Source of the DNA: Bradyrhizobium centrolobii
GTDB lineage: Bacteria; Pseudomonadota; Alphaproteobacteria; Rhizobiales; Xanthobacteraceae
Assembly (NCBI RefSeq): GCF_001641635.1
Contig: NZ_LUUB01000051.1
Location: forward strand, 214,659-278,658
DNA: 64,000 bases
Reading direction: 5' to 3'
Positions 55,127 through 63,319 of the stretch are shown here, in pieces. The first letter of the stretch is position 1. The number at the start of each line of letters is the position of its first letter. Position numbers and translations under genes: made by a program. The notes beneath the pieces are model-generated. The model was not told the DNA's origin, did no database searches, and saw only the letters and a list, made by a program, of their open reading frames with translations.

Positions 55127-57979
55127 TCAGGTCCGCAGTTGCGCGAGCAGGCCGCGGGCGATGCGCATATCGGCGGTCTGCGACCCCTCCGCAAGCGAGC
55201 CGCACACATGATCGAGAATTGAGACGGCTTCTGCTTTTTGCTCTTGTCCAATCTTCACTCGCGCAAGGCTGATCACGCTTCTCAGCTCCCAGAATCGCGC
55301 GCCCTGTCGCGCGGCAATGGCCATGGCCTCGCGGAAGCTCGCCTCGGCGGCCGGCGCATTCGGTAACTCCCTGAGCATCAGCTCGCCCTTGATACGGATC
55401 AGCTCAGGCAGATACCACAGCTCTTGCCTGTCGTTGCAACGCATCAGCACGTCGTCGATCAGGTCAAGGCCGCGATCGATCTGGTTGGCCTCGCCGAAAC
55501 AGGCGGCGAGCTCACCCAGCAGGGGAAGGAAGCGCGGCAGGAAGCGTGCATCTCCGGCCCGGTAGAGCTCTTCGCGCAGGAGCGGCAGGCCTGTTTCGAC
55601 GTTGCCGCGCTTTGTGACAACCATCGCGTTGAAGGCGCGCGCCCAAAGGCTCCAGAGCCGAATGGCATGGCGTTCGGCGTGTTCGAGCAATTCGCCACCG
55701 TAGCGTTCCGCGGCATCGAAATCGCCGGCCAGGAAGGTGAGCGGGCACGCACCTTGTCCGAGCACGCTGCAGAAGGTCAGCGCATGGCCGTTGGCCCGGC
55801 CTTCGTCGATGTTCGTTGCGGCGAGCGCCAGCGCCTCATCGGCTAGACCTTGCAGCCACAGGATGCGGGCGCGGAAATATTGCGTTGATATCCGGAGATC
55901 GAGCGGGAAGATTTTTGGCTTCTCGACCAGCACAGGCAGCGAGGCATTTACCCGGTCGATGCGGACTCGGGCCTCCATCTGATCCCCGAGATAATGCAGT
56001 GCGACGGCCATGAGCCGGTCCGCCAGCATGAGATCGGTCTTGTCGGGTGAGCTCGCCGCCGCCTCCGTGAAGCGATCGGCGAGGGCGCGCGCCTTGCCGA
56101 ACTCTCCATTGTTGAACTGGTCGATGCACAATCCCCAGAGCGCACGCAGTCGAAAATCCTTGTCGTCGAGCCCGTCCGCCAGTTCGAGGGTGGCCTCGAG
56201 GATCGGGCGAGCCTCGCGTGCGCGGCCTTCTCCGTACATCAGCGACCAGCCCAGCGCCGCGAGGAGCTGCATGCGCACGCGGTCGGTGCCTTCCGCGTTG
56301 GTGCCCAGGGCTGCCAGAGCCGTTTTGGCACGCTCGCGGCACTCGGCGAACAACGACAGACGCACCCAGAGCGTCACGGCAACGGCCGTCAGCGCGATAC
56401 CCAGCCGAGCCTCGCCGTCGGGCGAAAAGGCCCAGTCCAGCGCCGCGCGCAGATTGTCCAGCTCCGCCCCATAGACGCGCAGCCATCCTGGCAGCGGAAC
56501 CGAGGTCTCGGCCTCGGCGTGCTCAAACAGGTCGCGAAAATATTCGGCATGTCGCTGCGCGACCTGTCTTGCCTCGCCACATTCGCTCAGCTTTCCGAGC
56601 GCGTAGGTGCGCGTGGTATCGAGCAGGCGATACCGCAGTGACCGCGTTCCGGACGAGGGCTGGATCAGGGATTTCGTGACAAGACTGTCGATCGCTTCGA
56701 TCGTCTCCGACGCGCTGAGCCCGTCGCCGGACGCAACCGCGGCAGCCGCTTGCGGCGTGAACGGCCCGACGAAGACCGACAGTCGCCGCAAGGTCGCGCT
56801 CTCGACCGCAGGCAACAGGTCATAGCTCCAGTCGAGCGCAGCGCTGAGCGTCTGGTGTCGCGGGATCGCCGTGCGTCGTCCCCGCCATTGCAGGGAAAAG
56901 CGACTGTCGAGCAGCGATGCCGTGCCTGCGATGCCGTACGCATTGACGCGTCCGGCCGCGAGCTCGATCGCAAGGGCGATGCCGTCGAGGCGGCGGCAGA
57001 TGTCCGCGACCAGAGGCGCCTCTTCCAGGCTGAGCTGGAACGGACCGGAGCCTTGAGCGATGCGTTCGACGAAAAGCTGCGCCGCGGGATAGGCGAGGAC
57101 GTCGACAACCTCGAGACCGTCGCGCTGAGGCGGACAATCGAGCGGGAAGAGCCGAAAGATCCGTTCGCCTTCGCTGCGGAACGACTCCCGGCTGGTTGCG
57201 AGAACGTGGAGCCGTGGCGCTTCTCGAACGATGCGCTCGGCGAGCGGCGCCAGGGTTTCGAGCACATGTTCGCAGCTATCGAAGATCAGGAGGATCGGCC
57301 GGGCCTGCAGGAATGTCAGCAGGGCCGGGACCGGATCCTCCGCGTTGATGGTCAGCCCGAGCACGGAGGCAATCGTGCTTGCGACGAGGCCGGGGTCCCG
57401 CACTGGCCCGAAGTCGACGAAGAAGACCTGTCCGCCGAAATCGGTGAGCCGGCGATGTCCCACGGTCACCGCGACCGCCGTCTTGCCGATGCCACCGGGG
57501 CCGACCACGGTGATGAAGCGATGAAGCGAAAGTCCGGCTGAGATCTTCTCAATGACCTCCTCCCGTCCGATCATCTTCGAAAGCGCAGGAGGGAGCGAGC
57601 GGGGGGAGGCGGCATCGCTGGGAGGCGGAAGCACGGCCGCCGGCGCTGCCACGGTGAGAGATGCGACGAAGCAATAGCCGCGACCTGGGACATTGACGAC
57701 GTAGCGGGCTGGCTTGCCGGTATCGCCAAGCGCCTTGCGTAACGCGGCGATGTGGAACCGGAGACTGCCCTCGTCCACATTCACGCCGGCCCAGACGCGC
57801 TTGACCAGCTCTCGCTTGTCGACGACTTCGCCGGCTCGCTCGGCAAGCAAAATCAGGATGTCGAGCGCGCGGCCGCCGACATGAAGTTGAACGCCGTCCC
57901 TCTCCAAGAGGCGGGACTTGGGAAAAAGTCGAAATGGCCCAAAGGAAATGGCCGAGTCCTGGTTGTTATCGTCTGGCAC
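55127..57979 (-). CDS. Large regulator: OmpR-type winged helix + NB-ARC ATPase + TPR-like repeats (second paralogue)
   Basis: A 950-residue paralogue of the 44,160-47,006 regulator, nearly identical in the DNA-binding domain (FGPFRLFPKSRLLERDG, NVDEGSLRFHI, VNVPGRGYCF) and clearly alike in the ATPase (VGPGGIGKTAVAV near residue 165, FDSCEHVLETLAPLAERIVREAP, ATSRESFRSEGERI). The C-terminal repeat half diverges most, as expected if it senses a different signal. The start is GTG 57979, with GAGGGGG upstream. Its recognition helix resembles that of the first regulator, so both may bind similar sites, yet no CTAAC-box lies in its own promoter. Confidence 0.85.
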   Translation of the reverse strand: MPDDNNQDSAISFGPFRLFPKSRLLERDGVQLHVGGRALDILILLAERAGEVVDKRELVKRVWAGVNVDEGSLRFHIAALRKALGDTGKPARYVVNVPGRGYCFVASLTVAAPAAVLPPPSDAASPRSLPPALSKMIGREEVIEKISAGLSLHRFITVVGPGGIGKTAVAVTVGHRRLTDFGGQVFFVDFGPVRDPGLVASTIASVLGLTINAEDPVPALLTFLQARPILLIFDSCEHVLETLAPLAERIVREAPRLHVLATSRESFRSEGERIFRLFPLDCPPQRDGLEVVDVLAYPAAQLFVERIAQGSGPFQLSLEEAPLVADICRRLDGIALAIELAAGRVNAYGIAGTASLLDSRFSLQWRGRRTAIPRHQTLSAALDWSYDLLPAVESATLRRLSVFVGPFTPQAAAAVASGDGLSASETIEAIDSLVTKSLIQPSSGTRSLRYRLLDTTRTYALGKLSECGEARQVAQRHAEYFRDLFEHAEAETSVPLPGWLRVYGAELDNLRAALDWAFSPDGEARLGIALTAVAVTLWVRLSLFAECRERAKTALAALGTNAEGTDRVRMQLLAALGWSLMYGEGRAREARPILEATLELADGLDDKDFRLRALWGLCIDQFNNGEFGKARALADRFTEAAASSPDKTDLMLADRLMAVALHYLGDQMEARVRIDRVNASLPVLVEKPKIFPLDLRISTQYFRARILWLQGLADEALALAATNIDEGRANGHALTFCSVLGQGACPLTFLAGDFDAAERYGGELLEHAERHAIRLWSLWARAFNAMVVTKRGNVETGLPLLREELYRAGDARFLPRFLPLLGELAACFGEANQIDRGLDLIDDVLMRCNDRQELWYLPELIRIKGELMLRELPNAPAAEASFREAMAIAARQGARFWELRSVISLARVKIGQEQKAEAVSILDHVCGSLAEGSQTADMRIARGLLAQLRT

Positions 57980-58397
57980 GCGCCATTGCCCCCTCGGCAG
58001 GGAGTCAAACTATTTGTGTGGTCTACCAGATCAAGGCGGCGAGTAAACTGGCCGAGAGTAGTGGGTGTCGGCCATGGTCCGCTCAGGCGTTTGGACAGGG
58101 CGCCGGCGGGAGAAATTTTGGCGTAGGATTAATGGTTTAGGCGGGTTTCCGCCTGCCTCATGCGCCGCGCTCATCCCAATGATCGGGAAGTGCGTTTTGA
58201 CGCCGGCGGCAGATTGCCGCGATGGGATGGTACGAGAGCCGGTCCCGTGTTTCGTGAGGATTGCCGGCGTCCGGAATAGAACATGCCTTTCCTTTCGCGG
58301 CGACAATTCGCCAGGCCGGATGAGGCGTGTCTGGCGCGACAGGCTACCATTGTAGGCGAGAGTGTCGCCCGCGACATTTATCCGTAACCCACCGTTG
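57980..58397. other. Intergenic region between regulator 2 and the FAD oxidoreductase
   Basis: About 420 bp with no supported gene. It must hold two divergent promoters. A short inverted repeat AGGCGG-GTTT-CCGCCT (58139-58154) is the only clear structure; it has no T-run, so it is not a typical terminator. No CTAAC boxes were found. Confidence 0.45.
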
Positions 58398-58437
58398 ATG
58401 CTTTGCGCTCCGCGAATTTCGTGGAGTGCAAAACATG
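58398..58437 (+). promoter_or_regulatory. Hairpin burying the ribosome site and start codon of the FAD oxidoreductase gene
   Basis: As RNA, 58402-58415 pairs with 58419-58432 (14 bp, two G-U pairs, 3-nt loop). After one C/A mismatch, 58398-58400 pairs with 58434-58436. The 3' arm contains the Shine-Dalgarno GUGGAG (58421-58426) and the first bases of AUG 58435. It could also be a DNA dyad operator. Confidence 0.6.
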
Positions 58438-59784
58438 CAGAACATCCTTGGACGACGCGCGGTCGTGATTGGCAGCGGGATTGGTGGCTTGTCGGCGGCC
58501 GCGGTGCTTGTGGGGTATTTCGAGGAAGTCGTGATCCTCGAACGCGACGAGATCGCGCCGTTCATTCAATCGCGGCCAGGCACGCCCCAGGACCGGCACC
58601 CGCATGGCCTTCTTGCCGGGGGCCTCAAGACACTCGATGAAATCCTTCCGGGCTTCCGGCGCGGGCTTGCCGCAGCAGGGGCGGTTTCCGTCAACATCGC
58701 GAGGGAGATCCGGATTGAGAACCCGGCGATCGGCGCGTTTCCGCGCCGCGACTTTGGCCTGTCGCTTCTCTTTGCCTCCCGGCCACTGATCGAAGCCGTG
58801 CTACGGGGGCGGGTGCTTGCATTCGGCAATGTCTCGCTGTGGCCGCGGTGCCGGGTCGTCGAGATTGTCGAAGAGAACCGGGCCGTGTGCGGCGTGCGAT
58901 ACGACAGCGGCCCGGCACGTTCGCAGACGCTCGACTGCGATCTTGTTGTCGATGCCTCCGGCCGGGCTGGGCCCACACTGTTATTGCTGGATGCGCTGGG
59001 CTGGCAGCGGCCGGAGGCCACCGAGGTCCGTCTTGAGATCGGCTATTCGACCGCAATCGTACGCTTTGATGCGCGTGAGCGTCCCGAATGGAAGGTCGTG
59101 GTGTCGGAGCCGAACCCGCCTGGCTCGGCCTTGAAGGCTGTCTTCGTGCCACTGGAAGGCGATCGCTGGTACCTCACTATAGCCGATCGACGCGCCGTGC
59201 CGCGACTGGAGAGCTGGGATGATTTCAGCGAAGCGTGCTCTCAACTGAACATGCCGACGCTGTCCCGGCTGCTTCGCCATGCGCAACCGATTGAGACGGG
59301 CAGACACTTCGTCTTTCCGGGCAACCGGTGGAACCAATTTGAACGACTCGATACGCTGCCGCGCGGTGTTCTGCCGATCGCGGATTCGCTTTGCCGGTTG
59401 AGTCCGAGCTACGGCCAGGGGATGACGTCGGCGGTCAGACAGGCGCGATTGCTGCTGGATGCCTTGAACGGGGCGACGGCGGAGCCCGACCCGATCGCGG
59501 CGGCGCAGGCCGTGTTCATGCGCGACGTCCCAGCCGTCATTCATGCGCCATGGAGGATGGCCAGCGGCGTCGATCTTGCATTTCCCGAGGCGCGGGGCAA
59601 ACGGCCCGAGCATTTCGAGGAGCACCGTCGCTTCCAATCCATGCTCGTGCGCGCGGCCGTCGAGGATCCCGTCGTTCATCGTGCCATGGTCGAAGTCGGT
59701 CAGCTCCTGCAGCCGCCCACGCTGTTCGAAGAACCGCACATCAGGGAGCGGATTGAAATGTGGTCCGCCAAGGCGGCGACCTGA
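58435..59784 (+). CDS. FAD-dependent oxidoreductase (geranylgeranyl-reductase / monooxygenase-like)
   Basis: A 449-residue flavoprotein. FAD is bound by RRAVVIGSGIGGLSAAAVLVGYF (residues ~7-29) with ERDEIAPFIQSRPGTPQDRHPHGLLAGG following, and by the distal GVLPIADSLCRLSPSYGQGMTSAVRQA near residue 310. The SRPLIEAVLRGRV segment is typical of tailoring monooxygenases and halogenase-like enzymes, but the halogenase WxWxIP motif is absent. ATG 58435 is used rather than a GTG 9 bp upstream, which sits in the ribosome site. It is followed by an AMP ligase gene. Substrate unknown. Confidence 0.8.
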   Translation: MQNILGRRAVVIGSGIGGLSAAAVLVGYFEEVVILERDEIAPFIQSRPGTPQDRHPHGLLAGGLKTLDEILPGFRRGLAAAGAVSVNIAREIRIENPAIGAFPRRDFGLSLLFASRPLIEAVLRGRVLAFGNVSLWPRCRVVEIVEENRAVCGVRYDSGPARSQTLDCDLVVDASGRAGPTLLLLDALGWQRPEATEVRLEIGYSTAIVRFDARERPEWKVVVSEPNPPGSALKAVFVPLEGDRWYLTIADRRAVPRLESWDDFSEACSQLNMPTLSRLLRHAQPIETGRHFVFPGNRWNQFERLDTLPRGVLPIADSLCRLSPSYGQGMTSAVRQARLLLDALNGATAEPDPIAAAQAVFMRDVPAVIHAPWRMASGVDLAFPEARGKRPEHFEEHRRFQSMLVRAAVEDPVVHRAMVEVGQLLQPPTLFEEPHIRERIEMWSAKAAT

Positions 59785-59934
59785 TGCGTTCCGTCTTGCG
59801 GCAGCGATGCGAACGGGCGTCAGCGCCGGTTGTCGTCGCGGTCCTGCAGGCGATCGGAGGCCGCCCGCGTCATTTCTTTCAGCGGCAACCATTTTCGGTC
59901 GGACGGAAATGCTGGCGTAGCGCGGCTGACCTAA
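59785..59934. other. Short intergenic spacer
   Basis: About 150 bp between the FAD oxidoreductase and the leader hairpin of the AMP ligase. No gene, terminator or repeat could be recognised. Confidence 0.35.
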
Positions 59935-59965
59935 TTGGTTTCTCCATCGTCAAAATGGAGACCAA
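59935..59965 (+). promoter_or_regulatory. Hairpin burying the ribosome site of the AMP ligase gene
   Basis: TCTCCAT (59941-59947) pairs perfectly with ATGGAGA (59955-59961) around a 7-nt loop. After a 2-nt bulge, TTGG (59935-59938) pairs with CCAA (59962-59965). The Shine-Dalgarno GGAG (59957-59960) lies in the 3' arm, 8 bases before ATG 59969. Confidence 0.55.
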
Positions 59966-59968
59966 CGG

Positions 59969-61552
59969 ATGACGCGAGCTCCCATCGAGATAATGATGCA
60001 TCAAGCGCAGGCACGCCCCGGAGACGTTGCGTTCGTCTTCGGCGAGCAGCCCTGGACTTACGAACGGGTCGCAATCGAGGCTGACAGGGCTGCACGCGGC
60101 ATGGCCGCGAGCGGTGTCAGGTCGGGCGACCGCGTGGCGCTTCACATGATGAACCGTCCCGAATACATCGTCGCGTATTTTGCCTGCTTTCGCATTGGCG
60201 CGATCGCGGTTCCCTTGCGAACCGCCTTCAAGTTCGCCGAGTTGGCGCCGCTTCTTCAGCGCTTGAGGCCGGCACTCTACATCGGCGAGCCCGACCTCTA
60301 CGAAAACGTCGCGCCGCTCGACACGTCGGTGCTGCCCGAAGAAAGGCGCTTCATCGTCGGAGCCGAGGGCGACGTCGGGCCGACCTGGGAAGAGCTGTGC
60401 GAAGCCGGCAGCGACATCGAATTGCTGGCGTTCGCTGACGCTGAAAGGCCGGCGGTGCTGATCACGACGTCCGGCACGACCGGAGAGCCCAAGCTTGTCG
60501 TTCACACACCAACAAGCCTTGCCTGCTCGATGCACCTCATGAGCAGCAATTGGGAATGGTTCCAAGAGGATGTAATGACGTTGCCGCTTCCGCTGGCACA
60601 TATGAGCGGATTGGCTGTGTTCCTGACGCTGTATCACCTCGGTGCAACTTTCGTGTTGCTCGAAAGCTTCGACGCGAACGTCGTGCTTGATGCGATTGAG
60701 CGGCATCGTTGCACGGTCAATCTCGGCTTTCCCGCGCATTATGCGGCAATGCTCGCCAGCCAGCGCGTTCGGCCGCGCGATCTGCGGTCGCTGCGAGCCT
60801 GTTATACGGGCGGAGATGTCTGTCCGACCGATCTGCAGATCCAGATCGGCGCCAGTTTCGGCGCATCGCTTCACAACGTCTGGGCCGCGACCGAGGTGTG
60901 CGGCACCCTGGCGTCGAGCCGGCGGCCGGGGCCTGTCGTCCGGATCGTGGACGATACACAGATTCTCCTCATCGCCGACGAAGGTCACGAGGCCGCCGAA
61001 GGCGAGACTGGCGAGTTGCTGGTTCGCGGGCGAAACCTGTTCGCCGGATATTGGGAGAATCCCGAAGCGACCGCTCAAAGCCTCGAGGGCGGCTGGTACC
61101 ATACCGGCGACCTCATGCGGCGAAGGGGAGACGAACTGGAGTTTGTCGGCCGCAAGAAGGACATCATCATCCGCGGCGGCACCAACATCTCGCCGGTCGA
61201 GGTCGAGGAGGCAATCGCAGCTGCGCATCCGATGGTCGAGGAAGCGGCTGTGGCCGGTATCCCGGATCCCGTGCTCGGTCAACGTGTCGTTGGTTTTGTG
61301 AAACTTGCAGATGGGGCGGATGCTTCGGTCGTTGCCGAGATACGCCGTAATCTCGAGGCTCGGCTCGCCGTGTATAAAATCCCCGAGCATATCGCGGTCC
61401 TCGACGCATTGCCGCGAACCGCGCTCGGCAAGGTCGACCGCACAGCGCTGCAGAAAATGGTGAGCAACGCGGACATTGCTCGCGGGCCGGAGAAGAGCGG
61501 AGAGCCGCCGCAGTACCCGGCCAAGCGGCTGCGCCGGGCGTCGACTTCATAG
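59969..61552 (+). CDS. AMP-dependent acyl-CoA synthetase / ligase
   Basis: A 527-residue ANL ligase. The ATP loop LITTSGTTGEPKLVVHT is near residue 164, NVWAATEVCGTLAS near 305, GWYHTGDLMRRRGDELEFVGRKKDIIIRGGTNISPVEVE near 375-410, and the catalytic Lys in PRTALGKVDR near 487. The C-terminal ~35 residues beyond it are basic and unconserved. The hydrophobic pocket (LPLPLAHMSGLAVFLTLYHLG) suits a fatty or aromatic acid. It pairs with the upstream flavoprotein, suggesting activation and oxidation of the same acid. Substrate unknown. Confidence 0.85.
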   Translation: MTRAPIEIMMHQAQARPGDVAFVFGEQPWTYERVAIEADRAARGMAASGVRSGDRVALHMMNRPEYIVAYFACFRIGAIAVPLRTAFKFAELAPLLQRLRPALYIGEPDLYENVAPLDTSVLPEERRFIVGAEGDVGPTWEELCEAGSDIELLAFADAERPAVLITTSGTTGEPKLVVHTPTSLACSMHLMSSNWEWFQEDVMTLPLPLAHMSGLAVFLTLYHLGATFVLLESFDANVVLDAIERHRCTVNLGFPAHYAAMLASQRVRPRDLRSLRACYTGGDVCPTDLQIQIGASFGASLHNVWAATEVCGTLASSRRPGPVVRIVDDTQILLIADEGHEAAEGETGELLVRGRNLFAGYWENPEATAQSLEGGWYHTGDLMRRRGDELEFVGRKKDIIIRGGTNISPVEVEEAIAAAHPMVEEAAVAGIPDPVLGQRVVGFVKLADGADASVVAEIRRNLEARLAVYKIPEHIAVLDALPRTALGKVDRTALQKMVSNADIARGPEKSGEPPQYPAKRLRRASTS

Positions 61553-61637
61553 GCCTTCACGCATCAACAGAGATCCGCGCGGGAATGCGTGCTCGTGCGG
61601 TGTCGATCGTCCCCATTCGAACTCGAAAGATTCAGCG

Positions 61638-61907
61638 ATGCCCAAATTGTTGATGACCGCCGTTCTGACCATCCTGATCAGCGCTCGTACCGCAGCGGCG
61701 CAAACATACGTGCCAACGCCGTCGTCAGCCCTGCCCATCACCTCGCTTCAGCGGCCTAGCCTGGGCCTGACGACCGGATCTGCGCCAATCGGACATCGGC
61801 AGCCGAAGACAACAGACGTCCCGACCGAATGGCCGGGCGATCTCGAGCGGCTCAGTGAAGAGGATGTCAAAATCGATCGCAGGCTGACCATCTGCCGCGG
61901 CTGCTGA
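61638..61907 (+). CDS. Small secreted protein ending CRGC
   Basis: An 89-residue protein. A Sec signal peptide MPKLLMTAVLTILISARTAAAQ (cleavage after AAA or AQ) is followed by a Pro/Thr/Ser-rich segment and an acidic end with RLSEEDVKIDRRLTICRGC. From memory, small exported proteins with a terminal ICRGC occur in many copies in Bradyrhizobium; their role is unknown. The ATG 61638 gives the signal peptide; an upstream in-frame extension would abolish it. No strong ribosome site was seen. Confidence 0.6.
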   Translation: MPKLLMTAVLTILISARTAAAQTYVPTPSSALPITSLQRPSLGLTTGSAPIGHRQPKTTDVPTEWPGDLERLSEEDVKIDRRLTICRGC

Positions 61908-61948
61908 CTGGAGTCGCGCGGACTCTTCGCCGACGGGGACTGCAACCC

Positions 61949-62236
61949 TCAACCCTGGCGGCGCAGGAAGCCGGTAATCGTGACCTTTTCCCAGATGCCT
62001 GCCGCGGCAAAAGGATCAGCGCGGTTGAAGGCTTCGACCTCGGCGCGGCCGGGTGCCTCGATCAGGAACAGGCTGCCGATCATGGTCTGGCCGTCGTCGG
62101 AGACGAGCGGTCCCGACATCACGATCTTGACACCAAAGCGCGAGGTGTCGCTCAGGAAGGCCTTGTGGGCGTCGTAGTTGGCGAGCCGGGTCGGGAGCGC
62201 GCCGGCGCGGTCCAGCGCGTGAATTGCAAACAGCAT
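61949..62236 (-). CDS. YciI-family protein
   Basis: A 95-residue YciI-like protein of normal length. Family features: LFAIHALDRAGALPTRLANYDAHKAFL near the N-terminus (His in the YDAHKAFL helix) and GPLVSDDGQTMIGSLFLIEA, then AEVEAFNRADPFAAAGIWEKV. The fold is a ferredoxin-like dimer with unknown chemistry. It lies downstream of, and in the same direction as, the sugar transporter genes, 66 bp after the binding protein, and may be in their operon. Confidence 0.88.
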   Translation of the reverse strand: MLFAIHALDRAGALPTRLANYDAHKAFLSDTSRFGVKIVMSGPLVSDDGQTMIGSLFLIEAPGRAEVEAFNRADPFAAAGIWEKVTITGFLRRQG

Positions 62237-62301
62237 GGTGTCTCCGGTCTTGGGGGACGACCGCAGGCGCGGCCGTCCGGGCCTGCCATGATCGGCAGGG
62301 T

Positions 62302-63279
62302 CTATTTGCTGGCGAGCTTGCCGGCTTCTTCAAAGGTCGGGCAGGTACGCTGCTCGAGCGGCTGGTCGTACGGCTGATAATTGTCCTTGGTGATGACGGT
62401 CGGTTTCAGCACGATCTCGTTGATGACCGGCTGGTCGCGCAAGGATCGGATCGCCATCATGGTGCCGAGGCAGCCTTGCGCAAAGCCGTTATAGTCACCG
62501 CTCGCGAGCAGCTTGCCCGACTTGATGGCATCGATCGCTTCCTTGGTGCCGTTGATGCCGATCACCTGCGCCTTGCGGTTGGCCCCGTCGAGCGCCTCGA
62601 TTGCGCCGACCGCCATGGCGTCGTTGGCGGCGAGGACGCCGTCGATCTGCGAATTCGACTGCATCAGGTTTTCCATGACCTGGAGCGCCTGGAGCCGCTG
62701 GTAGTTGCCGGGCTGCGAGGCCAGGAGCTTGGAGCCCGGATTTTCCTTTAGCGCATCCTTGAAGCCGCGGACGCGATCGACATTGGTCAGCGAGCCCTTG
62801 ACGCCCTCGATGATTACGATGTTGCCCTTGCCGCCGAGCGTCTTCAGCAGATAGCGCGCGGTCTCGAGGCCGAGGCTGTAATCGTCGGCGCCGATGAAGG
62901 AGACGAACTTGCCGCCGGCCGAGCGGTCGGTGATGTTGACCACGGGGATCTTGGCGTCGTTGATCTTCTCTACCCCCGGCACCATCGCCTTGTAGTCGAC
63001 GGGGATGAAGACGATCGAGTTCGGCTTCTTCACCACGACATCCTCGATCTGGCTGAGCTGCTCGGGGATGGAGTCCGGCTTGGTCGGGATGTAGTGCAGC
63101 GTCTTGGCGTTCATCGACTTGGCCGCGACGTCGGCGCCGACCCGCACGGTCTGGAAGTAGGGGTTGGTCTGGTTCTTGGTGAAGACGGCGATGGTCTCGC
63201 CGTCGGCACGGGCCTGCGTGGTGAATGCGGCCGCCATCAAAATCGGCAGTGCCAGGTAGCCCAGTTTCTGGTGTCTCAT
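62302..63279 (-). CDS. Ribose-type (RbsB-like) sugar ABC transporter binding protein
   Basis: A 325-residue periplasmic binding protein of the pentose/ribose class. The signal peptide runs to TTQARA (about residue 25). The mature domain starts IAVFTKNQTNPYFQTVRVGADVAAK, with KPNSIVFIPVDYKAMVPGVEKI, VNITDRSAGGKFVSFIGADDYSLG and VLAANDAMAVGAIEAL hinge motifs. ATG 63279 has a GGAGAC site upstream; an ATG 36 bp earlier is in that leader. Two cysteines (AQGCLG, RTCPTF) are unusual. It works with the permease gene upstream; the sugar is unknown. Confidence 0.92.
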   Translation of the reverse strand: MRHQKLGYLALPILMAAAFTTQARADGETIAVFTKNQTNPYFQTVRVGADVAAKSMNAKTLHYIPTKPDSIPEQLSQIEDVVVKKPNSIVFIPVDYKAMVPGVEKINDAKIPVVNITDRSAGGKFVSFIGADDYSLGLETARYLLKTLGGKGNIVIIEGVKGSLTNVDRVRGFKDALKENPGSKLLASQPGNYQRLQALQVMENLMQSNSQIDGVLAANDAMAVGAIEALDGANRKAQVIGINGTKEAIDAIKSGKLLASGDYNGFAQGCLGTMMAIRSLRDQPVINEIVLKPTVITKDNYQPYDQPLEQRTCPTFEEAGKLASK

Positions 63280-63319
63280 GTCGTCTCCATCCCTTTTGCT
63301 TTGTTGGATATTCAAGAAC

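Noticed and set aside
57980..58434. CTAAC-box search in the promoter of the second large regulator
   Set aside because: No phased CTAAC/ATAAC units on either strand; only isolated similar pentamers.
59879..61390. Minus-strand frame of 503 codons opposite the AMP ligase
   Set aside because: Complete overlap with a ligase that has all catalytic motifs; the antisense product has no recognisable domain.
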